Part shown: positions 63,491-64,000 of the stretch, piece after piece
How positions within the stretch are numbered: position 1 is the first letter of the stretch
Layout of the letters: each line of letters opens with the position of its first letter
Assembly (NCBI RefSeq): GCF_003121585.1
Contig: NZ_QEOO01000034.1
Location: 1 to 64,000 of the forward strand
Origin: Nocardioides speluncae
GTDB taxonomy: Bacteria; Actinomycetota; Actinomycetes; Propionibacteriales; Nocardioidaceae
DNA length: 64,000 bases
Reading direction: 5' to 3'
The notes under the pieces: model-generated
Databases searched by the model: none
Told to the model about the DNA's origin: nothing
Seen by the model: the letters and a program-made list of their open reading frames with translations, nothing else
Translations under genes and position numbers: made by a program

Positions 63491-64000
63491 ATGTCAGAGC
63501 GTCTGCAGCAACTCGCCGAAGCCGGGGTCTCGATTTGGCTCGACGACCTGTCCCGCGAGCGGATCGAGACCGGCAACCTAGCCGAGCTGATCAAGGACAA
63601 GTCCGTGGTCGGCGTGACCACCAACCCGTCGATCTTCGCGGCGGCACTCAAGGAGGGCGAGCGGTACGACGCGCAGGTGCGGTCGCTGGTCGCCGCCGGG
63701 GCGGACGTCGACTCGACCGTGTTCGAGCTGACAACGACCGACGTACGCGACGCGTGCGATGTCTTGGCGCCGGCCTACGAGGCCACCGACGGCGTCGACG
63801 GCCGGGTCTCGATCGAGGTGGCGCCGGACCTGGCGCACGACACCGACGCGACGGTCGAGTCCGCACGCGCCCTGTGGGCCGAGGTGGACCGCGAGAACCT
63901 CTTCATCAAGATCCCGGCGACCACCGAGGGCGGACCGGCGATCACGACCGTGATCGGTGAGGGGATCAGCGTCAACGTGACCCTGATCTTCGGCCTCGGC
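63491..64000 (+). CDS. tal: Transaldolase, truncated by the window end
   Basis: First 170 residues of a pentose-phosphate transaldolase of the long (TalB2-like, actinobacterial) form. Recognisable parts are SIWLDDLSRERIETGNL, VGVTTNPSIF and the Schiff-base region ENLFIKIPATTEG with its Lys. The ATG follows GGAGGAACGAAG. The gene continues past 64000. Confidence 0.95.
   Translation, partial: MSERLQQLAEAGVSIWLDDLSRERIETGNLAELIKDKSVVGVTTNPSIFAAALKEGERYDAQVRSLVAAGADVDSTVFELTTTDVRDACDVLAPAYEATDGVDGRVSIEVAPDLAHDTDATVESARALWAEVDRENLFIKIPATTEGGPAITTVIGEGISVNVTLIFGLG

Overview
The window is high-GC actinobacterial chromosome. The SUF operon headed by sufR, an acVLRF1-type ribosome-rescue hydrolase, SURF1, ctaA and ctaB, and the adjacent transketolase and transaldolase genes fit Nocardioidaceae/Propionibacteriales best; the genus cannot be fixed from this sequence alone. 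Nearly every gene is chained to its neighbour by ATGA, GTGA or TGATG overlaps.

Core segment 1 (1-12.9 kb): moaA, SURF1, a divergent SDR, an ABC exporter, an enoyl-CoA hydratase, an ABC-F protein and a YpfJ-type metallopeptidase, then a kinase-like protein, a secreted protein, a two-component system and the acVLRF1 gene. A 31-bp-period repeat array whose polarity flips midway fills the gap between the hydratase and ABC-F genes.

Island (12.9-48.8 kb): the SUF operon should run sufR-sufB-sufD-Rieske-sufC-sufS-sufU-sufT-acVLRF1, but about 36 kb separates sufT from acVLRF1. The last 88 bp of sufT occur three times as direct repeats (12892, 14628 and 48810). The two inner segments share the same left-end and right-end sequences, so they look like two tandem integrated elements (1.7 kb and 34 kb) that used the 3' end of sufT as their attachment site. 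No recombinase gene is visible. Each left end supplies an ATG to the sufT tail, making a 35-codon ORF that could keep acVLRF1 translationally coupled.

The 34-kb element carries what looks like a complete, undescribed catabolic system. A co-directional 21-gene operon runs from 39164 down to 16872 with no gap above 61 bp. It encodes VAO/BBE-type flavin oxidases, a GMC oxidoreductase, a P450 with its ferredoxin and ferredoxin reductase, two luciferase-like monooxygenases with a flavin reductase, RidA, an M29/NicX-like metalloprotein, an amidohydrolase, two aldehyde dehydrogenases including an MmsA type, two SnoaL-like proteins and a substrate-binding lipoprotein. It ends in an acyl-CoA synthetase, acyl-CoA dehydrogenase, APH-type kinase and SDR set that matches the levulinate (lva) 4-hydroxyacyl-CoA module. 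The matching sugar-type ABC permease and ATPase, a large LAL-type LuxR regulator, a third BBE oxidase and an SMR transporter lie just upstream. A 29-bp motif precedes the catabolic operon, the transporter operon and a riboflavin-kinase-like gene in the same orientation, so it is a candidate regulator site. The substrate is unknown; the gene set points to a cyclic, perhaps N-containing, compound opened by flavin monooxygenases and finished as a 4-oxo or 4-hydroxy acid. The right end of the island is decayed, with aldehyde dehydrogenase, LysR and other gene fragments.

Core segment 2 (48.8-64 kb): the SUF iron-sulfur assembly operon with a DtxR/IdeR-like box in front of sufR, two ABC-2 type transporters, heme A and heme O synthases, transketolase and the start of transaldolase, which runs off the window.
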